Shown: piece after piece, positions 45,450 to 54,034 of the stretch
Layout of the letters: every line of letters begins with the position of its first letter
Numbering within the stretch: position 1 is the first letter of the stretch
From: Mycobacterium colombiense
GTDB lineage: Bacteria > Actinomycetota > Actinomycetes > Mycobacteriales > Mycobacteriaceae
NCBI RefSeq assembly: GCF_003284975.1
Contig: NZ_QMEU01000013.1
Coordinates: 1 to 64,000 of the forward strand
DNA length: 64,000 nucleotides
Direction: 5' to 3'
Position numbers and translations under genes: made by a program
The notes under the pieces: generated by a model
The model's database searches: none
Told to the model about the DNA's origin: nothing
Seen by the model: only the letters and a program-made list of their open reading frames with translations

Positions 45450-47825
45450 TCAGACCATCTCGTTTTTGGTCAGCCACCGCATCACCGGCCAGCCGACGAA
45501 CACCGGCAGCCAGCACGTCAACACCCGGTACAGCAGGACCGAGGGCACGCCGACGGCCGCCGGAACCCCGAACGCGGCCAGGCCACCGATCAGCGCCGCC
45601 TCGACCGCCCCCACACCGCCGGGCGTGGGGGCGGCGGAGGCCAGCGTGCCGCCGACCATGGTGACCACCGTGACGGCGACGAAAGTCGTTCCGCCGCCGA
45701 AGGCTTCGATGCTGGCCCACAGCGCCAGCGCCGCGCCGAGGGTGGTGCCCGCACAACCCAGCAGAATCAGGGCCAGCCGCCGCGGTTCGCGGGCCAGCTT
45801 GACCAGATCGGTCACCACCTCGTTCAGCTTCGGGCGCACCTCGGTCGCCAGCCACTTGCGCAGCGTGGGCACGAACAGGAACGCACCGACGATGCCCAGC
45901 GCGATCCCGCCGATCAGGTACAGCAGCGTCGCGCTCGGCACGAAATGCCGCAGGTTCATCGAGGCCCCGGCGGCGGCGCTGAACAGCACCAGCAGCGCGA
46001 GGTGGGCGATCACCTGTACCGATTGCTGCAGCGCCACCGCCGCGGTGGCCCGCATCGCCGACAACCCGCTCTTCTGCAGGAACCGCGTGCTCAGCGCCAG
46101 GCCGCCGACGCCCGCCGGGGTGGTGGTTGCGGCAAAGGTGTTGGCCACCTGAGCGATTGACAAAGTCCAAAAGTTCACCATGCCGTCGGCGCAGGCCCAC
46201 AACGCGGCGGCCGCGCCGACATACGTCAGCGCCGACACCAGCAGCCCGAGCAGCGCCCACGACCAGTTCGCCGTCCGCAGTTGGGAGAAGAACGTCGGCG
46301 CCGTGCTGATGAAGGGGTACGCCACATAGACCAGCGCGCCGAAGAGCACCAGCTGCACGATCTGGCTGCGGGTGAACCTGGTGATGGTCTGGGGCTTGAT
46401 CTGATCGGCACCGGTTTGGCGCTTGACCTCGGCCCGCGCGCCGGAGATGACGGTGCCGGAGTCCGGTACGGACCGCCGAATGAACCGCGGCACAGCGACT
46501 TTCGTGAGTCGGCGCGATGCGGACAGGATGGTGTCCTTGCCGAACACCTCGATAGCCGCGTGCACCGCGGACTTCGGCTCGTACAGCGCGGACGTCGTCA
46601 CCAGTAGCTGCGCGATGTCGGACTGCAGTTGGGCCTCGGTGGCCCCGTATTCGGCGCTGCCGAACCCACCGAACATCACGGTGTCGTCCTCCACGGTGAT
46701 GTGGTGGCTGCGCAGGTCACCGTGGGCGATCTGGCGGTCGTTAAGGACTTTCAGCGATTCCCACAGCCGGGCAACGGGAGTCGTCATCGCGCATTCGTCG
46801 CTGGGGGTGCCCAGAGGGGGCCGGTGTGAGTACAGCATCCAGCCCCGGTCCAGCGGCGCGACCGCGACCGTCGCCGTGTTGGCCAGGCCCGCGTTGCCGA
46901 TGGCGATCGCCATCAGCGCGCGGTGTTCGACGGCGCGGCGCATGGAGGTCACCAGGGGCGCGGTTTCGGCGTCGCGCAACTTCAACTTCCCCCAGAGCTG
47001 GCGCAGCGCCCCGCCGCTGCGCTGGTGCGGGCCGTACAACTCGATCAGCGCTGTGTCACCGAGATGTTCGCCATCGGCCGAAAGGATCAGCGGGCCCCGC
47101 CCGGCCGGCCGGACCACGGTGAGCCGCGAGACCGCGAACCCCGCTTTGGCCAGGGCGCGCACGGCGGCGTCCAACGGCACCTCGAGCGCGGGCGTGCCGA
47201 CCACGAGCACCACCAGTGCGCCCACCACCCAGCCGACCGCCAGGCCCACCAACGAGCGCGCCGGGACGATGGCGCTGATCACCAGATGGATGGGAACGAA
47301 GGCCAGCAGCAGCGCCCACCACCAGTGCCGCCAGCGCGCCGGCAGCCAGGGGCCCGAAACCGTCAGCACCGCCGCCAGCATCCCGATCCAGCGCGGGTCA
47401 TCGAGCAACTGCGCCGGCAGCGTGGTGAGCCGGTCGAGGGCGTCGAAGTGCCACCGCGGCGCGGCGAGGCCGGTGCCGCTGATCGACAGCAGCACGATCG
47501 CGCTCAGCCCCGCGGTGGCGTAGGCGCCCAGCAGTTTCCACTGCCCGGCGACGATCAGACCGATGAGGATCATGAACGGCAGCGCCACGATCGCCAATCC
47601 GTAGATCAGGTACACCACGTCGGATTGGGTCGGTGACAAGACGCCGACGATCTGCGACACGGATTTCTCCAGCGCGATCCACTGCGGGCGGGTGATCAAC
47701 GAACCCGTGATCACCAGCGCCAGGAAGAGCAACGCCAGGATCAGCCGCAGAATGTCGTTGGTCCGCCGGGTCAACGGCTGCAGCAGGTTGCCGGAAACGA
47801 TGATGTCGCGCCCGTCAACTCGCAT
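45450..47825 (-). CDS. Pseudokinase-like / flippase-like membrane protein (Rv0585c-like)
   Basis: This 791-residue integral membrane protein has three parts. About six helices in the first 210 residues come first. A cytoplasmic kinase-like module follows (about 245-470). The third part is an eight-or-so-helix domain of the UPF0104/lysylphosphatidylglycerol synthetase transmembrane type (about 480-790), related to lipid flippases. In the kinase-like part the catalytic loop reads H-G-D370-L-R-S-H-H, with the usual Asn replaced by His. The metal-binding D-F-G is replaced by G387-F-G389. It is therefore probably a pseudokinase. The order lpqN, GH92, this gene matches Rv0583c-Rv0585c. It likely moves or senses a lipid-linked sugar; no substrate is known. 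Confidence 0.85.
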   Translation of the reverse strand: MRVDGRDIIVSGNLLQPLTRRTNDILRLILALLFLALVITGSLITRPQWIALEKSVSQIVGVLSPTQSDVVYLIYGLAIVALPFMILIGLIVAGQWKLLGAYATAGLSAIVLLSISGTGLAAPRWHFDALDRLTTLPAQLLDDPRWIGMLAAVLTVSGPWLPARWRHWWWALLLAFVPIHLVISAIVPARSLVGLAVGWVVGALVVLVVGTPALEVPLDAAVRALAKAGFAVSRLTVVRPAGRGPLILSADGEHLGDTALIELYGPHQRSGGALRQLWGKLKLRDAETAPLVTSMRRAVEHRALMAIAIGNAGLANTATVAVAPLDRGWMLYSHRPPLGTPSDECAMTTPVARLWESLKVLNDRQIAHGDLRSHHITVEDDTVMFGGFGSAEYGATEAQLQSDIAQLLVTTSALYEPKSAVHAAIEVFGKDTILSASRRLTKVAVPRFIRRSVPDSGTVISGARAEVKRQTGADQIKPQTITRFTRSQIVQLVLFGALVYVAYPFISTAPTFFSQLRTANWSWALLGLLVSALTYVGAAAALWACADGMVNFWTLSIAQVANTFAATTTPAGVGGLALSTRFLQKSGLSAMRATAAVALQQSVQVIAHLALLVLFSAAAGASMNLRHFVPSATLLYLIGGIALGIVGAFLFVPTLRKWLATEVRPKLNEVVTDLVKLAREPRRLALILLGCAGTTLGAALALWASIEAFGGGTTFVAVTVVTMVGGTLASAAPTPGGVGAVEAALIGGLAAFGVPAAVGVPSVLLYRVLTCWLPVFVGWPVMRWLTKNEMV

Positions 47826-47994
47826 CTATGAAGGATCCTTCGGCTTCGCTCGGCACCGCTGAGCCTTGCTTTCGGCCCGCGCAGTGGCCCGCCGACAAGT
47901 TAACTCAATACCGGGTTCGTTGACAGCTTCCACTCATCCGGCGCGCGTAGGGTCGGGTAGGTAGGCGTGCTAGCGAATTGGGGGCGGGTGCGGC

Positions 47995-48945
47995 GTGGCC
48001 AGGACGGACGACGACAGCTGGGAGATCACCGAGAGCGTGGGCGCGACGGCGCTGGGCGTGGCGGCGGCCCGGGCCGCGGAGACCGAGAGCGAGAACCCGC
48101 TGATCAGCGATCCGTTCGCGCGGGTGTTCCTGCAGGCCGCCGGAGCGGGCGTGTGGGACTGGTTCGCGGCCCCCAACCTGCCCGCCCAGGTCGCGGAGAT
48201 CGATCCGGACCTCAAGCCGCGGATGCAGGGGATGGTCGACTACATGGCCGCGCGGACGGCGTTCTTCGACAAGTTCTTCCTCGACGCGACCGCCGCGGGC
48301 GTGCGGCAGGCGGTGATCCTGGCGGCGGGGCTGGACTCGCGGGGGTGGCGGTTGCCCTGGCCAGACGGCACCACGGTGTACGAGTTGGACCAGCCGCGGG
48401 TGCTGGAGTTCAAGGCCGCGACGCTGCGCAACAAGGGTGCCGAGCCGACCTGCGAGCTGATCAGCGTTCCCGTCGACCTGCGCCACGACTGGCCGTCCGC
48501 CTTGCAGGGCGCGGGATTTGACGCGCACGCGCCCAGCGTGTGGTCCGCCGAGGGGCTGTTGCCCTTTCTGCCGGCGACCGCCCAGGAGTTGTTGTTCGAG
48601 CGGGTACAAGCACTCGGCACGCACGGCAGCCGGATCGCCGTGGAGGCGCCCGGCCCCGACTTCCTCGACGAGGGCGCCCGCGACAGGCAGCGCCAGACCA
48701 TGCAGCGGGTGCGCGACCTGATGGCCGAACTGGAACCCGACCGCGACATTCCCGACGTGCAAGATCTGTGGTACTTCGAGGAACGTGAAGACGTGGCCGA
48801 CTGGTTGGGTCGGCACGGCTGGGACGTGACGGTCACCCCGGCCCCCGAGCTGATGGCCGGGTACGACCGCAGGCCACCACAAGACATCGACGACGCCACA
48901 CCGCAGACGCTGTTCGTGTCTGCGCATCGGACGAGAGGAAAGTGA
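47995..48945 (+). CDS. SAM-dependent methyltransferase (TIGR00027 family), copy 1
   Basis: This 316-residue protein belongs to a mycobacterial expansion of putative O-methyltransferases. It has the N-terminal [13 protein letters not shown], the SAM motif [13 protein letters not shown], an acidic turn Y-E-L-D-Q, and L-W-Y-F-E-E-R near the C-terminus. The GTG at 47995 is used. The next gene is a paralog and overlaps by four bases (GTGA), so the pair is a tandem duplication and one operon. The substrate is unknown, although related proteins are thought to modify lipids or small metabolites. Confidence 0.88.
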   Translation: MARTDDDSWEITESVGATALGVAAARAAETESENPLISDPFARVFLQAAGAGVWDWFAAPNLPAQVAEIDPDLKPRMQGMVDYMAARTAFFDKFFLDATAAGVRQAVILAAGLDSRGWRLPWPDGTTVYELDQPRVLEFKAATLRNKGAEPTCELISVPVDLRHDWPSALQGAGFDAHAPSVWSAEGLLPFLPATAQELLFERVQALGTHGSRIAVEAPGPDFLDEGARDRQRQTMQRVRDLMAELEPDRDIPDVQDLWYFEEREDVADWLGRHGWDVTVTPAPELMAGYDRRPPQDIDDATPQTLFVSAHRTRGK

Positions 48946-49895
48946 CTGTGCCCAGGACCGACAACGACAGCTGGGAGATCACCGAAAGCGTGGGGGCGAC
49001 CGCGCTGGGGGTGGCCTCGGCCCGCGCGGCGGAGACCCGTAACGAAAACCCTTTGATCACGGACCCATTCGCGCAGATTTTCCTGGACGCCGCCGGGGAC
49101 GGCGTGTGGAACTGGCATTCCGCGGCGCAGTTGCCAACCGAGATCATCGAGGCCGAGCCGACGTTGCCGCTGCAGATGCAGTCGATGGTCGGCTACATGG
49201 CCTCGCGCACAGCGTTTTTCGACAAGTTCTTCCTCGAAGCCACCGGCGCCGGCATAAGGCAGGCGGTGATCCTGGCGGCCGGCCTGGACGCGCGGTCCTG
49301 GCGGTTGGCGTGGCCTGCGGGCACGACGGTCTACGAGCTCGACCAGACCAAGGTGCTGAACTTCAAGGCGGCCACGTTGGCCGAACACGGGGCGCAGCCC
49401 GCCTGCAATCGCGTCGCGGTGCCGGTGGATTTGCGCCAGGATTGGCCGACAGCGTTGCGGCAGGCGGGATTTGACGCCGACGCGCCCAGCATCTGGTCGG
49501 CCGAAGGATTGATGCCGTATCTGCCGGCGGCCGCCCAAGATCTGCTGTTCGAGCGCATCCAGGGGTTGACCGCGCCGGGCAGCCGGGTGGCCGTGGAGGC
49601 GCTGGGTCCGAAGTTCCTCGACCCGCAAGCCCGCGCCAAGCGCCGCGAGCGGATGGATCGGATCCGCGGGCTGATGGCCGGCGTGGATCCGGATCGTGAG
49701 ATACCCCGCACCGACGAACTCTGGTATTTCGAGGAGCGCGAGGACGTCGGCGAATGGTTCGGCCGCCACGGCTGGGAGGTGACGGTCACCCCGGCCGACG
49801 AATTGATGGCCGGCTATGGGCGTGCGGCGCCCGAGGAGGTTCGCGACTACGTGCCAGGCAATCTGTTCGTCGCGGCGCAGCGCGCGGCGAGCTAG
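48942..49895 (+). CDS. SAM-dependent methyltransferase (TIGR00027 family), copy 2
   Basis: This 317-residue paralog of the preceding gene is similar along its whole length, with the same SAM motif ([13 protein letters not shown]) and L-W-Y-F-E-E-R. The GTG start lies in the stop of copy 1. The copies differ most in the central P-T-E-I-I-E-A-E-P region, which could change the substrate. A weak hairpin with a T-run follows and may end the operon. Confidence 0.88.
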   Translation: MTVPRTDNDSWEITESVGATALGVASARAAETRNENPLITDPFAQIFLDAAGDGVWNWHSAAQLPTEIIEAEPTLPLQMQSMVGYMASRTAFFDKFFLEATGAGIRQAVILAAGLDARSWRLAWPAGTTVYELDQTKVLNFKAATLAEHGAQPACNRVAVPVDLRQDWPTALRQAGFDADAPSIWSAEGLMPYLPAAAQDLLFERIQGLTAPGSRVAVEALGPKFLDPQARAKRRERMDRIRGLMAGVDPDREIPRTDELWYFEEREDVGEWFGRHGWEVTVTPADELMAGYGRAAPEEVRDYVPGNLFVAAQRAAS

Positions 49896-49925
49896 CGCCG
49901 CTGTCCACGGCGGGGTAGGCGGTCC

Positions 49926-49951
49926 GGGCGCGAACGAATACCTCTGCGCCC
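49926..49951. terminator. Hairpin between converging methyltransferase and HNH genes
   Basis: GGGCGC (49926-49931) pairs with GCGCCC (49946-49951) around a 14-base loop, and a TTTT run follows at 49956-49959. The position between two converging genes supports a terminator. Confidence 0.4.
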
Positions 49952-49997
49952 CAACGTTTTAGAGCACCGATGCGTTGCCGGTAAGGACCCGTCGTCC

Positions 49998-51245
49998 CTA
50001 GTTGTTTGGTGGTGGGTGGGGTTGGAAGGGTGTGTACCACCACCAGTCGGCGCGTTCGCCGATCGGTCCCGGACACGGCGCCACCGCAGGTGGGGGCCCC
50101 GTGGGTGGGCGCGCCAGCGATCCCGGGCTCAGTACTCGGCCTTCGTCGTCGCGGACCACGAGTGCGTGTGCGGGCCCGCAGAGGGTGATGACACCCCGAT
50201 GGTGTGACCGGTGATGGTAGGGACAGACCAGCACCAGGTTGGCTAGTTCGGTGGGGCCGCCGTCTTCCCAGTGCCGGATGTGGTGGGCGTGCAGGCCGCG
50301 GGTGGCACCACAACCCGGGACCACACAGGTGCGGTCGCGATATTCCAGGGCGCGGCGCAGCCGCCGGTTGATCACCCGCGTGGCCCGCCCGGCACCGATG
50401 ACCTCGCCGTGGCGTTCGAACCACACTTCACACGTGGCATCACAGGTCAGGTATCGGCGGTCGGCATCGGAGAGCAACGGACCCAAATGCAGTGCCGCAG
50501 CGCGCTGCTCGACATCGACATGCACCACCACGGTGGTGTGCTGCCCGTGCGGGCGCCGCGCCGCCTCGACATCCCAGCCGGCCTCGACCAGGCGCATAAA
50601 CGCCTCGACCGTGCCCGGCACCGGCGGCCGCTGATCCGATGTGCCCGCGCCGTCGCGTTTCCACTCAGCGATCAGCGCCTCACGATGCGACGCCACCGCC
50701 GCGTCGAACGTCGCCGCATCGGGGTGCGGAAGGGTGATCCGGTAGCAGCTGCCCTGCTCGTCGGAGGTCTTAGTGATCGAGGCCAGCGGCCCCCGCCACT
50801 CCGGCCGGGGCTCGGGGTCGGGACGCGGTTCGAGCTTGATCGCGGTACGCAACTGGTTCACCGTGGCCACCGCGGCGAGCTCGGCGTAATGCTCATCAGA
50901 GCCCTCGCCGGCCCGCGCCGCGATCACCCCGACCTGGTCCAGCGACAGCCGGCCTTCTCGCATGCCCGCCGCGCAGCGGGGGAAGTCCTCCAGCCGGCTC
51001 GCGATGGTGGCGATCGTGTGGGCGTTTGCCGGCGAGCAGCCCGTCTTCCAGGCCACCAACGCCGGCACCGACCGCGCCCCGGTCATCCCGCACAACTCGT
51101 CGCGGTCGATCTCGGCCACGATCTCCACGACGCGCCCATCAATCGCGTTGCGCTGACCGGTCAACTCCGCCAGTTCGTCGAAGAGCTCCTCGAGACGTTC
51201 CTTCGGGGACGCTTCGACGCTGGCTGCAGTCGCGGTCGGGGACAT
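49998..51245 (-). CDS. DUF222 / HNH endonuclease (13E12 family)
   Basis: This 415-residue protein has an N-terminal DUF222 region (about 15-270) and a C-terminal HNH nuclease domain (about 295-375). The nuclease core is C-V-V-P-G-C-G, then H-A-H-H-I-R-H-W, N-L-V-L-V-C-P-Y-H-H and S-H-H-R. Such proteins make up the 13E12 repeats of mycobacteria and are numerous, with an unknown role. The ATG at 51245 gives the family length; the open frame upstream overlaps the next gene. No repeat ends or att site are visible beside it. Confidence 0.88.
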   Translation of the reverse strand: MSPTATAASVEASPKERLEELFDELAELTGQRNAIDGRVVEIVAEIDRDELCGMTGARSVPALVAWKTGCSPANAHTIATIASRLEDFPRCAAGMREGRLSLDQVGVIAARAGEGSDEHYAELAAVATVNQLRTAIKLEPRPDPEPRPEWRGPLASITKTSDEQGSCYRITLPHPDAATFDAAVASHREALIAEWKRDGAGTSDQRPPVPGTVEAFMRLVEAGWDVEAARRPHGQHTTVVVHVDVEQRAAALHLGPLLSDADRRYLTCDATCEVWFERHGEVIGAGRATRVINRRLRRALEYRDRTCVVPGCGATRGLHAHHIRHWEDGGPTELANLVLVCPYHHRSHHRGVITLCGPAHALVVRDDEGRVLSPGSLARPPTGPPPAVAPCPGPIGERADWWWYTPFQPHPPPNN

Positions 51246-51310
51246 GACGTCATCATCGCAGCCACCACCGACAAGTCCGGGCCGCCCGCGACGGACGTTC
51301 GCCAGCGGCC

Positions 51311-52042
51311 CTAGGAATCGGACGCCGGGTTTCGCTCTCGCTCGTCGCCCGCGTGCCCACGCCATTTGCGGTAGCCGCGATGCGCGGCGAACGCGCCGAC
51401 GATCGCGCTCACGCACCACACCGCAATCGCTGCGTAGGCCAGCGGCGACGACCGATTCCCGATCGACGCGCCCAGCGCGGTGTAGGCGAATGCCCGTGGC
51501 GCCGAACCGATGAAGGCGCCAACACCCATCTGCCACACCGGAACTCCGAAAGCCCCGAACGCATAGGAGGCGAGCGCATCGGAGATCCCGGGGACAAAGC
51601 GCTGGCCGACGACCGCCCACAACCCGCCGCGCCCGATCAGGGCGTCCATGCGATCGGCCCGGGCGCTGCCTAGCAGTGCGCGCGCGCTGTCGCGGCTGGC
51701 GCGGCGACCGACGAAACTCGCGACGATCGCGGTGCCCACCGTCGCGCCCAGCGTCACGAAGACACCCAGCAGCGGACCGAACAGCAACCCACTGCCCGCG
51801 GCCAGTATCGAGCCGGGAACGAACAACGCGCCGACCACCGCCGAGACCGCCACGTAGGTCAGCGGCGCCGCCGGCCCGGTGGCCGACACCACGCCCCGGA
51901 TCTCGTCGATGTTGATCACCCGCGCCACGGCCACCAGATAGAAGACCACGGCCAGAAACGCGGCGAACACGGCGAGCCGCGCGATGTGGGCACGCCGCGA
52001 GCCAGGCCGCGGTGCCGGTGCGGGAGCGTCGTCGTCGTCCAT
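51311..52042 (-). CDS. TVP38/TMEM64-family membrane protein (Rv0625c-like)
   Basis: This 243-residue protein of the DedA-like TVP38/TMEM64 (SNARE-associated) family has about five or six membrane segments. The family loop is F-V-P-G-S-I-L-A-A-G-S-G-L-L-F-G-P, and the second half shows R-F-V-P-G-I-S-D-A-L. Members are thought to be lipid scramblases or transporters. The ATG at 52042 starts with an acidic M-D-D-D-D. It occupies the place of Rv0625c, near recD. A four-gene stretch present in M. tuberculosis between Rv0625c and recD is not here. Confidence 0.85.
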   Translation of the reverse strand: MDDDDAPAPAPRPGSRRAHIARLAVFAAFLAVVFYLVAVARVINIDEIRGVVSATGPAAPLTYVAVSAVVGALFVPGSILAAGSGLLFGPLLGVFVTLGATVGTAIVASFVGRRASRDSARALLGSARADRMDALIGRGGLWAVVGQRFVPGISDALASYAFGAFGVPVWQMGVGAFIGSAPRAFAYTALGASIGNRSSPLAYAAIAVWCVSAIVGAFAAHRGYRKWRGHAGDERERNPASDS

Positions 52043-52128
52043 GTCGACCGCGATTCTTCCGCACCGCTGGCCGCCCACCCTATCCGGCTATTTCCAACAC
52101 GGCGCGGTGCGGGGCCCCCGGGGAACGT

Positions 52129-52292
52129 CGCTGGTTCGCGCTGCTGATCGAGAAGGCGTTCGGGGCGGGCCTGAAAGACAATGTCGCACAGGCATACCGA
52201 TACGTGATGGGCACTGGCGCCCGGGCGACGCGGTGTACATCTTCGGCTTCAGCCGCGGCGCGGACACGGCGCGCGCGTTGGCGGGCACGCTC
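52129..52292 (+). pseudogene. Remnant of a DUF2235 hydrolase gene
   Basis: About 55 codons survive. The first part reads R-W-F-A-L-L-I-E-K-A-F-G-A-G-L-K-D-N-V-A-Q-A-Y-R-Y-V-M. After a one-base loss near 52212 the next frame continues W-R-P-G-D-A-V-Y-I-F-G-F-S-R-G-A-D-T-A-R-A-L-A-G. Both match the DUF2235 alpha/beta hydrolase domain, with the nucleophile motif G-F-S-R-G. The gene has no start, is truncated on both sides, and its tail runs into recD. It fills the gap between the TVP38 gene and recD and is a relic. Confidence 0.72.
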
Positions 52293-52321
52293 CCAAAGCG
52301 CCGGCCAGGCCGCCCCCGCAC

Positions 52322-54034
52322 CTACCTGACCGACCGCAGCCGCTGCCGCAACCCGGTGGCCCGCAGCGCCCGGCGTTCGATCGCCGCGCGGACCGACGCC
52401 TCGGGTCCCACCACCCGCACCTTGGTCTTCGCGCGTGTCACCGCGGTGTAGAACAGTTCGCGCGTCAGCAGTCGCGAATCCTCCGGCGGTATCAGCACCG
52501 TTACCTCGTCGGCCTGGCTGCCCTGGCTCTTGTGGATGGTCATGGCGTGCATGGTCTCCACCTCGCCGAGGCGGCTGGTCGCGAAATCCAGCGGCCCGGT
52601 CGCGCCGGCGATGATCGCCCGCAGTCCGTCCGCGCCGGCCACCGTCACGCCCGTATCGCCGTTGTACAGGCGCAGCCCGTAGTCGTTCGCCGTCACCAGC
52701 AGGGGACGCCCGGCATACCACTGGGACCACGCCGGCTGTCCGGTCGCTTCGCCAATCCACTTCTGCACCTCGGTATTCCAGTGCGTCGCACCGTAGGGCC
52801 CCTCGCGGTGCGCACACAGCAAGCGGTGTTCGTCCAGCGTGGCCAAGGCCTGTGGCACCGCGCCCAGCAGCGCGGCGGAGCGCAGCCGCAACGCGTGCGC
52901 AACCAACACCTCACGCAACCGGTCGGCCGGGCGCTCGGAGTCCACCCACTCGACGTGTTCACCGCCGGCCGTCAATAACTCCAGGACACGGTCCGCGTCA
53001 CCGACCCGGATTGCCTCGGCCAGGGCGCCGATCGACGTGCCGTACCGGTGCGGGGTGCGCAGGGCGGCCACCCGGATATCGTCGCGACCGGCCAACCCGT
53101 CCACCAGGTCGGCCAGCACCGCGCCCGCTTCCACCGAGGCCAACTGGTCGGGGTCGCCGACCAGGATCAGCCGGGTGTCGGGCCGGACGGCTTCGACCAG
53201 CCGGGCCATCATGGTCAACGACACCATCGACGTTTCGTCGACCACAATGACGTCGTGTGGCAGCCGATTGCCGCGATTGTGCTTGAACCGCACCGACGTA
53301 TCCGGCCGGGGACCAAGCAGCCGATGCAGCGTGGTTCCCGGAAGACCCGTCAGCCGCGCCCTGTCCCCCGCGGGCAGCTCCTCGATTCCCGCGGCCACCG
53401 CTTCGGCCAGCCGGGCCGCCGCCTTGCCGGTCGGTGCGGCCAGCGCGATCCGGGGGCGCGGCCGGCCGGCACGCTCGGCCTGTTCGACCAGCAGGGCGAG
53501 CAGGCGGGCGATCGTGGTGGTCTTGCCGGTCCCGGGCCCGCCGGTCAACACGGTCAGTGCCTGTGACACAGCGATCTCGGCGGCGGCCCGCTGCTCGTCG
53601 TACCCGGACGGGAAAAGCCTGTCGTAGGTGGCTGATTCGACGCTCGCGGGCGCCACCGAAAGCGCCAGCAGGTCGGTGCATACTTGCTCTTCCTCGAGCC
53701 AGTACCTGTCGAAGTAAAGCAGGTCCCCGAGCAGCCTTAGCACTGGCGGCGTCTGCAGCATTGCGCTGTCCCGCACCGCCGCCATCCAGTCGTCGACCTC
53801 CGGCCAGGGCAGGTCGGGCGCACTCACCTGCGCGGGCACTGCGCGCAGATCGACGCACACCGACCCGCCTCGCAGCGCGCGCACCACCAGGGCGACCGCG
53901 AGCGCCACCCGCTCGTCTGGCTCGCCGGTGAGCGCCGTAAGCCGTTGCGCGACATGGATATCGGCGGGCTCGAAAACGCAGGCATCGGCGAACGTGCGCA
54001 GCAGCCCGGTCGCGAACATGGCTTCGACCGTCAC
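52322..54034 (-). CDS. recD: RecD, exonuclease V alpha subunit
   Basis: This 570-residue 5'-3' helicase subunit of RecBCD has Walker A G-G-P-G-T-G-K-T near residues 164-172, with the key Lys at 171. Further helicase motifs are V-D-E-T-S-M, G-D-P-D-Q-L and, near the C-terminus, T-I-H-K-S-Q-G-S. The N-terminal domain that contacts RecB/RecC is present. The GTG at 54034 overlaps the recB stop (GTGA) and gives coupling; an ATG at 54019 is also possible. In mycobacteria RecBCD mainly serves single-strand annealing rather than AdnAB-type repair. Confidence 0.93.
   Translation of the reverse strand: MTVEAMFATGLLRTFADACVFEPADIHVAQRLTALTGEPDERVALAVALVVRALRGGSVCVDLRAVPAQVSAPDLPWPEVDDWMAAVRDSAMLQTPPVLRLLGDLLYFDRYWLEEEQVCTDLLALSVAPASVESATYDRLFPSGYDEQRAAAEIAVSQALTVLTGGPGTGKTTTIARLLALLVEQAERAGRPRPRIALAAPTGKAAARLAEAVAAGIEELPAGDRARLTGLPGTTLHRLLGPRPDTSVRFKHNRGNRLPHDVIVVDETSMVSLTMMARLVEAVRPDTRLILVGDPDQLASVEAGAVLADLVDGLAGRDDIRVAALRTPHRYGTSIGALAEAIRVGDADRVLELLTAGGEHVEWVDSERPADRLREVLVAHALRLRSAALLGAVPQALATLDEHRLLCAHREGPYGATHWNTEVQKWIGEATGQPAWSQWYAGRPLLVTANDYGLRLYNGDTGVTVAGADGLRAIIAGATGPLDFATSRLGEVETMHAMTIHKSQGSQADEVTVLIPPEDSRLLTRELFYTAVTRAKTKVRVVGPEASVRAAIERRALRATGLRQRLRSVR

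Noticed and set aside
49998..51245. 13E12-type HNH gene as a mobile element with ends
   Set aside because: I found no inverted or direct repeats at its borders and no integrase, so only the coding region is listed.
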